Source of the DNA: Anaerolineae bacterium
GTDB lineage: Bacteria > Chloroflexota > Anaerolineae > Aggregatilineales > Phototrophicaceae
Reading direction: 5' to 3'
DNA: 64,000 nucleotides
NCBI GenBank assembly: GCA_022841825.1
Contig: JALHQT010000002.1
Span: 1-64,000, forward strand
Shown here: positions 18,378 through 27,875 of the stretch, piece by piece
How positions within the stretch are numbered: position 1 is the first letter of the stretch
Layout of the letters: the number at the start of each line of letters is the position of its first letter
Position numbers and translations under genes: made by a program
The notes under the pieces: generated by a model
Database searches by the model: none
Told to the model about the DNA's origin: nothing
What the model saw: only the letters and a program-made list of their open reading frames with translations

Positions 18378-21143
18378 TCACAAGTCCGTCTTCGCTGCCA
18401 GTTCCGCATCTAAATCGGCGATCTGCTGGCGCATCATGGCAGCGTTTTGCGCCGTGCCCAAGTCTTCCCAGGCGAGTGCTGCCTCTTCCAATGTGGTTCG
18501 TGCCTGATCGAAATCTTTCAGGTCGTAGTGACAGGCACCCAGGTTGGACAGGCAGATGGCGACGCTTCGCAGATCGCCGCGAAGTTTTGCCAGGTGCATC
18601 GATTGCTCAAACCATCCGATTGCATGGGCGAAATCACCCGATTGATAATCGACCACCCCCAGCCCGTTGTATGCCTCGATCATGCCCTGTGGGTTGCCGA
18701 TTTCCTCGAAGCTGCGCAGGTTCTCGGCGTGCAGGGTGCGTGCCTGGTCGATCTGCCCCGTCTCACTAAGCAAAATCGCCAGCGCGGTTTTACAGCGGGT
18801 CATGAACCAGTGGTCGCCAATCTGGCGCGCAAATGCCAGCGCGCCATCGGTGTAGTGCCGCGACCGCTCAAAATCACCCGCGCGAAACTCCACACTCGCC
18901 AGGTTGAGCAGGCTGTGCCCAATCCACCAGACATCGCCTTTGCTCTGGCGAAGACTTAAGGCATCCCGGTAGTGTGTGCGGGCGTCTTCCAAACGCATCT
19001 GGGTTGCGGCGATACTGCCGAGGACAGCGTGTGCACCATCCGTTTCATCCCCCATCCCCAAGCGCAGAAGGGTTTCCAGAGCGCGTTCCGCCGTCGCTTT
19101 TGCCTCGTCGTTGCGCCCAAGGCGCTCTAACGCCCCTGCCTGAAAGACCGCACAATGCGCAGCCAGCCGCTCACTGTGCCCCGCGAGATAGGGCAGAGTT
19201 TCGCGGAAGATGCTTTCCGACTGAAGGGGTAAGGCGCGTTCGTCGCAGTAGAGATTAAACGCGCGCATGAGCGTCTCAATATCGTCGAGCGGGGCATGAG
19301 CGGTGAGCAATTGCCCATAGGCGCGATAGATGTTTTCGAAATCCGCGCCAAAGTCGCGCACGGCAGCGTGCTGCTGGCTGCTTTGGATTGCGCTTGCCTG
19401 CTTCGCCGCGAACGCGACGAAATAGCGGGTGTGCGCCTGCTGCGTGGCGGCTTGTATCTGCGAAGCGGCAAGCTGCTCGGCGCAGTACTCGCGCGTCATT
19501 TCGTGCAAGTCCCAGCGTTCCTCTCCCGCGCGCCGCACCATCGACTTATCGACCAACCCGTACAACAGGGGCAGCGTTAAGCCAGCAATGCTCTCGGCGG
19601 CATCCTTGCCAAATCCCCCTCGAAAGACTGAGAGCCTGCGCAGAACATCGCGCTCGTGCTCTGTGAGCAGCACCCAGGAATGATCGAAGACCGCGCGCAG
19701 GCTGCGGTGACGTGCAGCCACATCACGAGTCGACGCTTCCAGAAATCCCAGACTGGTTTGGATCTGCCGAGCGACCTGTTCGGCACTCAGCAGGCGCATC
19801 CACGATGCCGCCAGCTCAATCGCCAGCGGCATCCCACCCGTCATGACTCCGATATGCCCGGCAGCAGCCTGCTCACTCGCGCCGGCTGTGCTGTCTCCGC
19901 GCACACGCTGTGTGATCTGCCAGAAGAGCTGCGCCGAAGGACTGCGTTCGGGGCTGCCGTCTTCGCCGTAGCAGGGCAGCCCTTCAAGCGAAACGAGCCA
20001 CTCCGAACTGATGTTCAGGCGTTCGCGTGATGTTACGAGTATCTTCACGTCGGGTGCTGCTGCGCTCACCTCGCTTACGAACTGGGCGGCAGGTTCGATG
20101 ATCTGTTCAACGTTGTCGAGCACAAGCAGCAGATGCTTATCGCGCAGATAGTGGAGCAGCGCCACGCGCAGGTCTGCACTGCCGGAAAAACCGCCAAAGG
20201 TTTCGCTCACCGCCGCATACAGCGCATTGATCGTCGTTATCGCGGTGAGGAATACAGCATACGCACCGTGAAGCATATGCTTCTCGGTCGCATGTGCCGC
20301 TTCCAGCGCGAGGCGTGTCTTACCGATGCCCCCCATCCCAACGAGGCAGATCACCCGTACCTGTGGATGATGAACAAGCCGAACAACTTCCGCCAGTTCC
20401 GCCTCACGTCCGATCAGGGGCGCGGGTTGTGGCGGAAGGATTGAGTTGTGCTCCGCATCCCGGATGCGTTCATAGAGGCGGGTGGTCGCACGTTCGGGTG
20501 CTACACCGAGCTGTTCGGCAAGGGCGCGCTGGCACCAGGCATACTGCGCCAGCGCAGCGGTGCGCTGCCCGTTCAGCGCCAGCATCCAGATCAGGTCGCG
20601 TTGAGCGCCCTCATGCAGCGGATCGAGCGAGACCAATCGACGCAGTGCGGCGAGCGCGCCAGCGGCGTCCCCCGCCTTTTGCAGCCGTGTCGCCTGCTCC
20701 CGCCATTGATCCAGCGCCTTTGTGCGCAGATGCTCTCTTTCCAGCAGCAGCCATTCCTCGAATGCCTCGGCGTCCCGAACGTTGAAGCCCGCCAGCAGAT
20801 CGCCCACATAGAGCGCTGTGTCGCCCGCCAGGAATGCTTCCACGTCCAGCCAGTAAGGTGCCGAACGACTGAACGCAACCGTCTGCCTGTCGATGATGAA
20901 GTAGGGTTCGAGCAGCTTCCTGAGGTTGGCGAGCACCTGGCGGAGATTGGTTGCGGCATCTTCATCGCTCATCTCACCCCAAAGGAGCGCTGCCAGGCTC
21001 GCGCGAAGATGGGAGGGTTGTGGCGAGAGAACCAGATAACAAAGCAGCGCCTGCGCTTTGGCGCTAACGAACCCCGCAAGAGGCTGTTCGCCCAGCGTCA
21101 GACTCAACCCGCCCAGAAGATGAATTTTGAGCAAATTTTCCAC
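18378..21143 (-). CDS. SARP/AfsR-type transcriptional regulator (BTAD-STAND-TPR)
   Basis: 921 residues. An N-terminal OmpR-like winged helix (FVSAKAQALLCYLVLSPQP, AALLWGEMSDEDAATNLRQV) and a bacterial transcriptional activation domain to about 240 come first. An NB-ARC NTPase follows with Walker A GMGGIGKT at 269-276 and Walker B LLVLDNVEQI. C-terminal TPRs from about 620 to 900 include AYNGLGVVDYQSGDFAHAIG. It is an ATP-dependent activator that probably responds to a ligand or partner through the TPRs. It is divergent from the secreted-protein gene across ~110 bases, which makes that gene a candidate target. Confidence 0.92.
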   Translation of the reverse strand: MENLLKIHLLGGLSLTLGEQPLAGFVSAKAQALLCYLVLSPQPSHLRASLAALLWGEMSDEDAATNLRQVLANLRKLLEPYFIIDRQTVAFSRSAPYWLDVEAFLAGDTALYVGDLLAGFNVRDAEAFEEWLLLEREHLRTKALDQWREQATRLQKAGDAAGALAALRRLVSLDPLHEGAQRDLIWMLALNGQRTAALAQYAWCQRALAEQLGVAPERATTRLYERIRDAEHNSILPPQPAPLIGREAELAEVVRLVHHPQVRVICLVGMGGIGKTRLALEAAHATEKHMLHGAYAVFLTAITTINALYAAVSETFGGFSGSADLRVALLHYLRDKHLLLVLDNVEQIIEPAAQFVSEVSAAAPDVKILVTSRERLNISSEWLVSLEGLPCYGEDGSPERSPSAQLFWQITQRVRGDSTAGASEQAAAGHIGVMTGGMPLAIELAASWMRLLSAEQVARQIQTSLGFLEASTRDVAARHRSLRAVFDHSWVLLTEHERDVLRRLSVFRGGFGKDAAESIAGLTLPLLYGLVDKSMVRRAGEERWDLHEMTREYCAEQLAASQIQAATQQAHTRYFVAFAAKQASAIQSSQQHAAVRDFGADFENIYRAYGQLLTAHAPLDDIETLMRAFNLYCDERALPLQSESIFRETLPYLAGHSERLAAHCAVFQAGALERLGRNDEAKATAERALETLLRLGMGDETDGAHAVLGSIAATQMRLEDARTHYRDALSLRQSKGDVWWIGHSLLNLASVEFRAGDFERSRHYTDGALAFARQIGDHWFMTRCKTALAILLSETGQIDQARTLHAENLRSFEEIGNPQGMIEAYNGLGVVDYQSGDFAHAIGWFEQSMHLAKLRGDLRSVAICLSNLGACHYDLKDFDQARTTLEEAALAWEDLGTAQNAAMMRQQIADLDAELAAKTDL

Positions 21144-21253
21144 TTCACGATCTCTTTACGATGAAATCTTACTCTTCAAACAACACAGACGACCCGCATC
21201 CATCGTTTGACTGAGAGTATATCCCAGGATGCTTATGAGAAGGGTTTGGAGAA

Positions 21254-22135
21254 ATGAACAGGATTTCCGCACTCATCGTTATCGTGCTGACACTCGCGTC
21301 TATGGCAGTCTCTGTTGCCGGTGCCCAGGATGTCGGCGAAGTCACAGTCAACTGCCCTGGCGGCGTCAGCTTCACCAATGGTGTCGAGTTTCGCGTTGTC
21401 CAGATGCGGGCAGGTTTCGATTACCGCGCAACTGCCATCGGTCTCAACGGCTTTGATCCGGTGCTGGCGGTCTTGAGTACCGAGTCGATGGCGGGGCTTT
21501 GCGCCGACGACACGCCGGAAGCGCTGAGCTATGGCGTGAACTTGCCTTCGACTGGCGAGGTCATGGCGACCACGACCAGCGCGCAATTGACCTTCAACCA
21601 GTCCGGCGATCAGGCGATGGCGGATGTCTCGTTGATTGTGGGCGGCTACGGGGATACACAGGGACAGTTCATCCTGCTGCTGGAAGGCATGGCGGTCACC
21701 TCCGCCGACAACGCGGGCGATCCTTTTGCGGTCCGGATTACGCCGTCGATGGTCGAGTCGCGCGTGCCGATTTTTGCCTACGCGATTGCCACTATCGAGG
21801 ACTTCTTCGATCCAACCATCGCTCAGATCAATGCTGACTATGATGTGGTGACCGACAGCGCGGGGGTGCCGGTCGCTTGCGATGATGCAGGCACGAACAC
21901 CTGTTACCTGGATGCACCCAACCTGAGCGATTATGCGCTGCTGCTGAACGGCGAACTTCTGCCAGGCGGCGACCTGGACTCGGCGCTGTTGGTTGATACC
22001 AGTGTGATGCGCCTCACCAATGACCCGGAACTGAACTTCGTCAATCTGCTCGTCAGCAGTTATGCGGAGCAACAGGGACGCTACGTGCTTGCCATCCATG
22101 TCGCTACGCAGGATACCCAGGCAGGCAGCAAGTAG
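21254..22135 (+). CDS. Secreted protein of unknown function
   Basis: 293 residues with a clear Sec signal peptide (hydrophobic segment about 6-22, cleavage likely after VAGA). The mature part is acidic and beta-rich, with four or more cysteines (VNCPGG, LCADDTPE, ACDDAGTNTCYLD). No catalytic motif was recognised. It may be a bacterial pre-peptidase-like or binding domain. It is transcribed away from the SARP regulator. Confidence 0.8.
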   Translation: MNRISALIVIVLTLASMAVSVAGAQDVGEVTVNCPGGVSFTNGVEFRVVQMRAGFDYRATAIGLNGFDPVLAVLSTESMAGLCADDTPEALSYGVNLPSTGEVMATTTSAQLTFNQSGDQAMADVSLIVGGYGDTQGQFILLLEGMAVTSADNAGDPFAVRITPSMVESRVPIFAYAIATIEDFFDPTIAQINADYDVVTDSAGVPVACDDAGTNTCYLDAPNLSDYALLLNGELLPGGDLDSALLVDTSVMRLTNDPELNFVNLLVSSYAEQQGRYVLAIHVATQDTQAGSK

Positions 22136-22243
22136 CATCAGGCGTGCGTCAGGGCAATCGGTCGGGCAACAGGATGTGCAGCCACAAATCTGTTGCCCGA
22201 TACCTCGCGCGCAACTGCACTAAAGAGACGCAAAGGCTTGGTC

Positions 22244-22693
22244 ATGACTGCGACAAAATCTTTCAGCACATCCGATGACCGCGCGATCCGCGATGTGCTG
22301 CTCCAGTTCGAGATGGCATGGAACAACCGGGACGTTCGCACCTTAACTGCTGCCTTCGTCGCAAATGGGATCTACATCAACGTGAAGGACGAGGTCGCTG
22401 AGGGACACAGCGCCATCCTTGGGCAGTTCGCAAGATTGCTGGCGTCCGATGGCGAAGGCAGTTATGCCACCTTTAGTATCGACCGTGTCTGGGCATCGCT
22501 GATGCCAAACGCCGCCCTGATGCGCGGGCGCGTCCAGATTCGGGTGATGGCGGAAGAGGCGGTGCGCAGCCGTCAATTGCGGCTGCTGTTGGCGCTCCAG
22601 CAGGCGAGCGGTGGCTTATGGCAGGTCGCCCTTCTGCACGAGACACTGCCTCCCCTGCCAGGACATGGTGCCAATGATCGAAGTCAGTCGTAG
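22244..22693 (+). CDS. SnoaL-like / DUF4440-type protein (SgcJ/EcaC family)
   Basis: 149 residues with the compact alpha+beta NTF2-like pattern of DUF4440 proteins: DDRAIRDVLLQFEMAWNNRD at the N terminus, then TLTAAFVANGIYIN, with GRVQIRVM and WQVALLHETLPP as later strands. Such proteins are often labelled SgcJ/EcaC-family oxidoreductases, though activity is rarely shown. The ATG at 22244 is preferred; a TTG 51 bases upstream is in frame. Confidence 0.75.
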   Translation: MTATKSFSTSDDRAIRDVLLQFEMAWNNRDVRTLTAAFVANGIYINVKDEVAEGHSAILGQFARLLASDGEGSYATFSIDRVWASLMPNAALMRGRVQIRVMAEEAVRSRQLRLLLALQQASGGLWQVALLHETLPPLPGHGANDRSQS

Positions 22694-22721
22694 TGCCGAC
22701 GGATGCGATGCGTGGCGTTCA

Positions 22722-23753
22722 TCAGAACGAGACCGTACCCCGCTCCTCGTCATTCACGAGCAGCAGGTAGTCGCCCGGCGTCGGCACCGTAATGCTGCCC
22801 GACACCGTGAAAGGCACCGCCATCATCGGGCAGGCGATGGCAATTGGCGCGACGCGGGCGACGCGCGCGCTGATGTAGGGCAAGCCTTCCAGGATTGGGT
22901 CGAAGACGACCTGTATCGGGAAGTCGCAGCCGTCGGTGAAGCCGCGCGCGGTCAGGTTGAGTGTCGGCGGGAAGCTCTCCTGAAGGGTGAACTCCACCTC
23001 ATCGACGGGCATATCCATGATGCCGTAGACCTGTCCCGGCGGGTCGGTGACGAACTCGCGCGGCAGCACGAAGCCATTCACGGCATACGACTCTGCCTGG
23101 GGCGGTGTGTGCGCCGCCTCTAGCGTCACCTCAAACGGCACGAAACCGGCGATGCACATCATGGCGGGGTCAATCGCCAGAGATGCCTCGACGTTATAGA
23201 GGGTCGCTTCCGGCTGCGTCCAATCCTTGACGACGCGCGCGACCAGGTAACCGCAGCCCATCTGCCCCGTCAGGCGCACGCCGCCCGCCGTCTGCTCGAC
23301 CGTCTCGACGCGGACGGTTCCCTTGCTCAGTTGCAGCGTGTAGGGCAGGTCGCTGCTATCCGGCTGCCAATCGACACGCAGCATGAAGTCGTTGACGACC
23401 AGCACGAACTGCGCGGGATCGGCGAAGTGTTCGCTGATCAGCGTCTCTATCGGCACGACAAATTCATAAGGCGTTTCGACTGCCGCGCACGCCACTTCCG
23501 GGCGGATTTCGCGGTAGAGGTCGATGAACAGGCTGTCGTTCGACCATGCCCACGCCCACATCAGGTCATCACATGAATCGGACAGCGTCCCGGTGATGCG
23601 CACGCTAACCGCGTCGAGGGTGTCGATAATCTCGACAGTAGCGACCGGTACACGCTGGCGCGGGAAGGGGGTGTCGTCGCCCGCGTATGCCAGCGCGCCC
23701 GTCATCATCAGCAGCCCCGCCATCAGCAGGGCGATCATTCGTTTCATCATCAT
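22722..23753 (-). CDS. Secreted protein of unknown function, repeated beta domains
   Basis: 343 residues with a signal peptide (MMMKRMIALLMAGLLMMTGA, cleavage near AYA). The mature part appears to be three related beta-rich segments with paired cysteines (SDSCDDLMW, GQMGCGYLVARVVKDW, TDGCDFPIQVVFDPI), each ending in a FVLPRE/FVLVVNDF-like strand. This suggests an internally repeated domain. Three ATGs in a row start the gene; GAGG spacing favours the third, six bases in. No enzymatic motif was seen. Confidence 0.8.
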   Translation of the reverse strand: MMMKRMIALLMAGLLMMTGALAYAGDDTPFPRQRVPVATVEIIDTLDAVSVRITGTLSDSCDDLMWAWAWSNDSLFIDLYREIRPEVACAAVETPYEFVVPIETLISEHFADPAQFVLVVNDFMLRVDWQPDSSDLPYTLQLSKGTVRVETVEQTAGGVRLTGQMGCGYLVARVVKDWTQPEATLYNVEASLAIDPAMMCIAGFVPFEVTLEAAHTPPQAESYAVNGFVLPREFVTDPPGQVYGIMDMPVDEVEFTLQESFPPTLNLTARGFTDGCDFPIQVVFDPILEGLPYISARVARVAPIAIACPMMAVPFTVSGSITVPTPGDYLLLVNDEERGTVSF

Positions 23754-23851
23754 TCCTCACCTCTATTTGCTTCCATTGAAGCACGCAAGGAAGACGATGA
23801 CGAGCGCCGTTTGGTTCCCTATGTGGGCATACTTTAGGAGGATACCCCGCC

Positions 23852-23985
23852 TCACTCCACCCGATCTTCGATCTCCCAGGCGTGGTCGAGCGCGTGCCAG
23901 CACGCCCCCAGAATGCGCTCGAAATGCGCCAGCTCGTCCGCATCGACTGGCGCGCCTATGCGCCGAAGCGGGAGCGCCGTGAAGC
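23852..23985 (-). pseudogene. Probable 3' remnant of a protein-coding gene
   Basis: The minus strand reads RIGAPVDADELAHFERILGA followed by CWHALDHAWEIEDRVE and a stop. This protein-like composition lies in a gap with no start codon in frame. The upstream end runs into the start of the membrane propeller gene. The family could not be named. It may belong with the fragment at 25974-26080. Confidence 0.35.
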
Positions 23986-24070
23986 TGTGAGGATGAACTG
24001 ATCTTGCGCGAGCAAATCTCGTTCCTGCCTTACAATCCAGATAATGTCTCTTAGAGAGGTGGGTTTTGTA

Positions 24071-25987
24071 ATGCCTGAGAAAAAGTTTGCATTCAAAGCT
24101 GGCGGACCCAAACGTCTTACACTTCGTTCCACAATTTTGGGCGGCAAACAGGATGTCTATATTGACGATAGGCTGATCGGGTCGCCGACCCGACGCGAAC
24201 TCGCCCAGGGTTGGCGAAAGAGCGCGGGCAGCAGTGAGCTGTACATCCGCCGCCTCTATGGGGGTTGGGACGTACGCATGAACGGGCAGCCCATCGCGGA
24301 CTCATACTCCCACCCGGTCAAACGTGCGCAGGTCGCCAGCAACGTCAACTTCTTTGTCGTCGTCATGAGCCTCCTCTTTGCGGGTATTGTCGCCTCGATG
24401 ACGCGCCTCAGCACTCCCCTCGACTGGATAGAGGTCATTGTCATCGTGATCATCGCGCTGATTTACGCCATCTTGGGTTGGCTCATCCGCACGCGCCTAT
24501 CGGCGGTGGCGCTGGGCATCAGCATTGCGCTCTTTCTGATAGACAGCGTTGCAGTTCTCTTGGCTGTGCTCGCCATCCTCAATCCGACTGGGGTGATCGG
24601 TGCCTTCATGGTGCGCTTCATCCTCTTCAACCAGCTTATCGCTGGGGTGGGTCCGCTGGTAGAGCACTGGCGCGCCAGGCGCGTTGGCGAGCGTGCAGCC
24701 CCGGATTATGCCCTGGAGCATGTCTTTGGGCGGATGAACAATGCGCAGCGCACGAAATTCCTGGCTGCCAGCGCTGTGCTGCTGTTGTTCACGATAGTCG
24801 GCTCGATCTTTATGCTGCCGGGGGGTGGGCTGGATGACATGGTGACGCCCGCAGTTGTCCTGGCACCGACCCCAGTGATGACTCCCATGCCCACTGCCAC
24901 GATAGTCCCTATGCCCGTTGTTCCGCCCACCTGGACAACGATGCCAATGGACGAGGCAACAGCCGCGGCACTCCTCACGCTCACACGTCCTCCTACCTGG
25001 ACGCCGACACCCACTGTCGTGTATGACCCTGCCGCGATTCCCCTTCAATATCCTGCCCATCGCGTCCTGTATGACGGCGCATCCAATCGCGTCTTTGGGC
25101 TGCATGCCAGGGACAACCCAACGATTGCGCAGTTGTGGTGGATCGATATGACCACACAACAGCCCGGCGTAATGCCGACCGCAGGGGTCGGTGAGGAAAT
25201 GTGCGTGCATCGCAGAACGAACCTGCTCTATGTCATCACACAGCAGACGGGCGTCATCCAGGTTTTTGATCCGCGAACGAATACCATCGTTCAGACGGTG
25301 GATTGGGTGGAGAAAGCCTCTTTCCAGCCAGGCGATCCGCCGCAGCCCTATGACATAACCTGTGCGGATGATCGTCTGTATATGACGGATTCACAGAGCC
25401 TTCCCGGAATATGGACGCTCGATCCGCTCGATCTCACCGCTACACCACGACACTTCACCCTGGAGCCTTTCTCCGTGGACGGTGTCGTGGTTGAAGGAGG
25501 CTTTGGAGGATACACGTTTGGTGGGGATAACCGAAGGCTGTTCTTGTGGACACAAGCATCCAATCAGACTCCCTATGTCATGCGGGCGCAGCTCGATGCC
25601 AGTCGGTTTGTGGCGGAGGATGTGTATTCCCCGCGAGCGGACGAAGACGGCTTCCGCGAATTCCCGATGAATGCGCCCGTCTTCTACGACATAAACTGGC
25701 AGCAGGTGGTGACCCGTCGCGCCATATTCGCCAGCTACGACTTGCAGACGCCCTTATTCATGCTCCCGCTGGATGCAGACCGACCCGATTTGGAGGAGGT
25801 GTTCTCCACAGTCAATTTTCGGCAGGGTTTCGCGGCAAGTCACGCTCGCGTGGTAAACCTGACCGATTTCTCGACACGCACGCTGCCTTCCGGCGTGGAT
25901 CATGTCTTCTTCGGTTCTGATGGTAGGCTCTACATGGTGGACAATGATGCGATGATGCTCACGAGACTTGATCTCAGTAATCCGTGA
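24071..25987 (+). CDS. Membrane-anchored protein with extracellular beta-propeller-like domain
   Basis: 638 residues. A cytoplasmic N-terminal ~100 residues (KAGGPKRLTLRSTILGGKQD) comes first. Then come about five or six membrane helices between ~100 and 270. A Pro/Thr-rich spacer follows (VVLAPTPVMTPMPTATIVPM), typical of Chloroflexota cell-surface proteins. The extracellular domain (about 335-638) has YVTN/propeller-like blades such as YVITQQTGVIQVFDPRTNTI. The ATG giving MPEKKFAFKAGG has AGAGAGGTGGG upstream; an ATG 27 bases earlier is possible. Function is unknown. Confidence 0.75.
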   Translation: MPEKKFAFKAGGPKRLTLRSTILGGKQDVYIDDRLIGSPTRRELAQGWRKSAGSSELYIRRLYGGWDVRMNGQPIADSYSHPVKRAQVASNVNFFVVVMSLLFAGIVASMTRLSTPLDWIEVIVIVIIALIYAILGWLIRTRLSAVALGISIALFLIDSVAVLLAVLAILNPTGVIGAFMVRFILFNQLIAGVGPLVEHWRARRVGERAAPDYALEHVFGRMNNAQRTKFLAASAVLLLFTIVGSIFMLPGGGLDDMVTPAVVLAPTPVMTPMPTATIVPMPVVPPTWTTMPMDEATAAALLTLTRPPTWTPTPTVVYDPAAIPLQYPAHRVLYDGASNRVFGLHARDNPTIAQLWWIDMTTQQPGVMPTAGVGEEMCVHRRTNLLYVITQQTGVIQVFDPRTNTIVQTVDWVEKASFQPGDPPQPYDITCADDRLYMTDSQSLPGIWTLDPLDLTATPRHFTLEPFSVDGVVVEGGFGGYTFGGDNRRLFLWTQASNQTPYVMRAQLDASRFVAEDVYSPRADEDGFREFPMNAPVFYDINWQQVVTRRAIFASYDLQTPLFMLPLDADRPDLEEVFSTVNFRQGFAASHARVVNLTDFSTRTLPSGVDHVFFGSDGRLYMVDNDAMMLTRLDLSNP

Positions 25988-26080
25988 TCATGGGTGCCAG
26001 ATCCAGGCGCGCCTGGATCTCTTCCCACTCAATCGCCGTCTGGCGTCCGCCGTCGAATTCCGCCAGCATCCAGGCGTACG
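25974..26080 (-). pseudogene. Probable gene remnant
   Basis: The minus strand reads YAWMLAEFDGGRQTAIEWEE followed by IQARLDLAPMITDY and a stop, protein-like throughout. It overlaps the last bases of the propeller gene and follows the stop of the alpha/beta hydrolase. No plausible start was found other than an internal ATG giving 31-32 residues. The family was not recognised. Confidence 0.35.
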
Positions 26081-26085
26081 ACTCG

Positions 26086-26874
26086 CTAGCCGCACGTCAT
26101 CGCCAGCCAGGCGGCGGTCTTGGCGATGATATCGTCGCTGATGGCGCGGTCGCCGCTCAGGACGTTGAAGATGTGATCCGCGCCCGGCACGAGATAGGAG
26201 GCGCGCAGTGCGCCGCGCGCCCGCTCGCGGAACCCGTCGAGCGATGCCGCCGAGTGGTCGTCCATGCCTGCCACGACCAGCAGCGCGCCCGTGTACTGCG
26301 CGTAGGCGGATGTGATGTCCGCCTCGTCCAGGCTGGCGAAGAAGGCGTGCCCCAACGTCACGCTGCGCCAGCCAAGATCGACCGTCACCCGTCCGTCGCG
26401 AGCGGCGATCTCCGCGTTGGTTTGCCCCAGTTCCGCCAGCAGCCCGCCGCGCAGATCCTCCGTGCTCGACCAGAGGACAAGCGAACGCGGCGCTTCGGCG
26501 GCGCTCCCCGCCAACAGGCAGGCAATCGTGCCACCCATGCTGAAGCCGATCAGCCCGACGCGCTCCGCATCGACGTGCGGGTCTGCGCGCAGGAACGCAT
26601 ACGCCGCCCGCGCATCCTCGACCTGACCGCCGACCGTCGACTCCGCCATCTCGCCCGCGCTTTCGCCCCAGCCGCGAAAGTCGATGCGCAGCGAAGCGAT
26701 GCCGCGTTCCGCCAGCGCCGCCGCCAGCCGCGCGAACATGCCGCCGACCTCGTCGCGCTGGCTGGCGAAGCCGTGCAGCATCAGCACCGCGGGCGTGGGC
26801 GCGGACGCGGCGGGGTGAACGAACGTGCCGCGCACGCCGTTAGCGAGGGTGACGAATGTCTCTTGTTGGGACAT
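26086..26874 (-). CDS. Alpha/beta hydrolase (dienelactone hydrolase-like)
   Basis: 262 residues with the canonical fold: the oxyanion strand VLMLHGFASQRDEVGG, the nucleophile elbow GLIGFSMGGTIA (catalytic serine in GFSMGG), LLVVAGMDDHSA for the acid, and the histidine in VPGADHIFN. The serine-Asp-His order is right. It is an esterase or acyl hydrolase of unknown substrate. It is divergent from the nucleoside hydrolase operon, so the ~107-base gap should hold both promoters. Confidence 0.9.
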   Translation of the reverse strand: MSQQETFVTLANGVRGTFVHPAASAPTPAVLMLHGFASQRDEVGGMFARLAAALAERGIASLRIDFRGWGESAGEMAESTVGGQVEDARAAYAFLRADPHVDAERVGLIGFSMGGTIACLLAGSAAEAPRSLVLWSSTEDLRGGLLAELGQTNAEIAARDGRVTVDLGWRSVTLGHAFFASLDEADITSAYAQYTGALLVVAGMDDHSAASLDGFRERARGALRASYLVPGADHIFNVLSGDRAISDDIIAKTAAWLAMTCG

Positions 26875-26981
26875 GAGTGTCCTTTCTGCGCGGTGTTGTT
26901 ACACTATCGACTGGCTATTCAACATCACTGCGCCACCACCTTACCGCCCAGGCGGGCGATTCGCAAAGGAAATCACCGACC

Positions 26982-27875
26982 GTGCCCCTCGACATCATTC
27001 TGGATACCGACATTGCGACCGACGTGGACGACTGCCTGGCGCTGGCGCTGATCCTGGCGTCGCGGGAGCTGCGACTGCGCGGCATCACCTGTGCCTACGG
27101 CGATGTCGATCTGCGCGCGCGTTTCGCCAGCAAGCTGCTGGCGCTGCATGGCAGTCCGCACATCCCGGTCATGGTGGGCGCGCGGCTGCCTCTGCTCAAT
27201 AAGCGCCCGGTCTACTGGGAGGGGCACGAGGGCGAAGGACTGCTGACCGAAGATGACGCGGGAATCGCCTATGCGCAGGAGAACGCGGTCGATTTCATCG
27301 TTCGTATGGCGCATGAGCACCCTGGGCAGATCCACCTGATCGGCATCGCGCCGCAGACCAATATCGCGCTGGCGCTCATCCGTGATCCAAAGCTGCCGCT
27401 CAAACACATCACGCTGATGGGCGGGGTGGCGCGCAGCATCGACCGCCTCGACCTGCCCGTCGCCGAGCACAACATCGTCTGCGACCCGGAGGCGGCGCAT
27501 GTCGTCTTCTCGTCCGGCATCCCGACGACCGTCATTCCGCTCGACCTGACGACGCAGGTGCGTATGAATGTCGACGGCGTGGCGCGCATCCGGTCGCGCG
27601 GGACGCCCTATCATGAGGCGGTGGCACGACAGGTCGAGAAATATCCGCGCTTCGCCATGCAGGGCTACACCCACGTCCACGATCCGCTCGCGGTCGCCGC
27701 CGTCATCGACCCGTCGTTCGTGCGCAAGGAGCGCGTCCGCATCGCAGTCGAACTGGCGGGAGCGCATACGACGGGCGCGACGGTGATCAAGCGCGACGCG
27801 GCGGGCAGCATTGATCTGGGCATTGCGGTCGATGTGGCGCGCTTCGAGGCGTGGCTGGTGGAGCGGCTGGCATGA
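26982..27875 (+). CDS. Nucleoside hydrolase (IUNH family)
   Basis: 297 residues. The calcium-binding signature DTDIATDVDD is at residues 8-17, and the C-terminal YTHVHDPLAV supplies the active-site His/Asp. MGGVARSIDRLDLPVAEHN is the substrate-loop region. It hydrolyses ribonucleosides to ribose and base. A GTG with AAAGGA upstream is the chosen start, because the DTD motif begins a few residues later. Its stop overlaps the next gene's start (ATGA), so they form an operon. The base would feed the salvage genes downstream. Confidence 0.92.
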   Translation: MPLDIILDTDIATDVDDCLALALILASRELRLRGITCAYGDVDLRARFASKLLALHGSPHIPVMVGARLPLLNKRPVYWEGHEGEGLLTEDDAGIAYAQENAVDFIVRMAHEHPGQIHLIGIAPQTNIALALIRDPKLPLKHITLMGGVARSIDRLDLPVAEHNIVCDPEAAHVVFSSGIPTTVIPLDLTTQVRMNVDGVARIRSRGTPYHEAVARQVEKYPRFAMQGYTHVHDPLAVAAVIDPSFVRKERVRIAVELAGAHTTGATVIKRDAAGSIDLGIAVDVARFEAWLVERLA

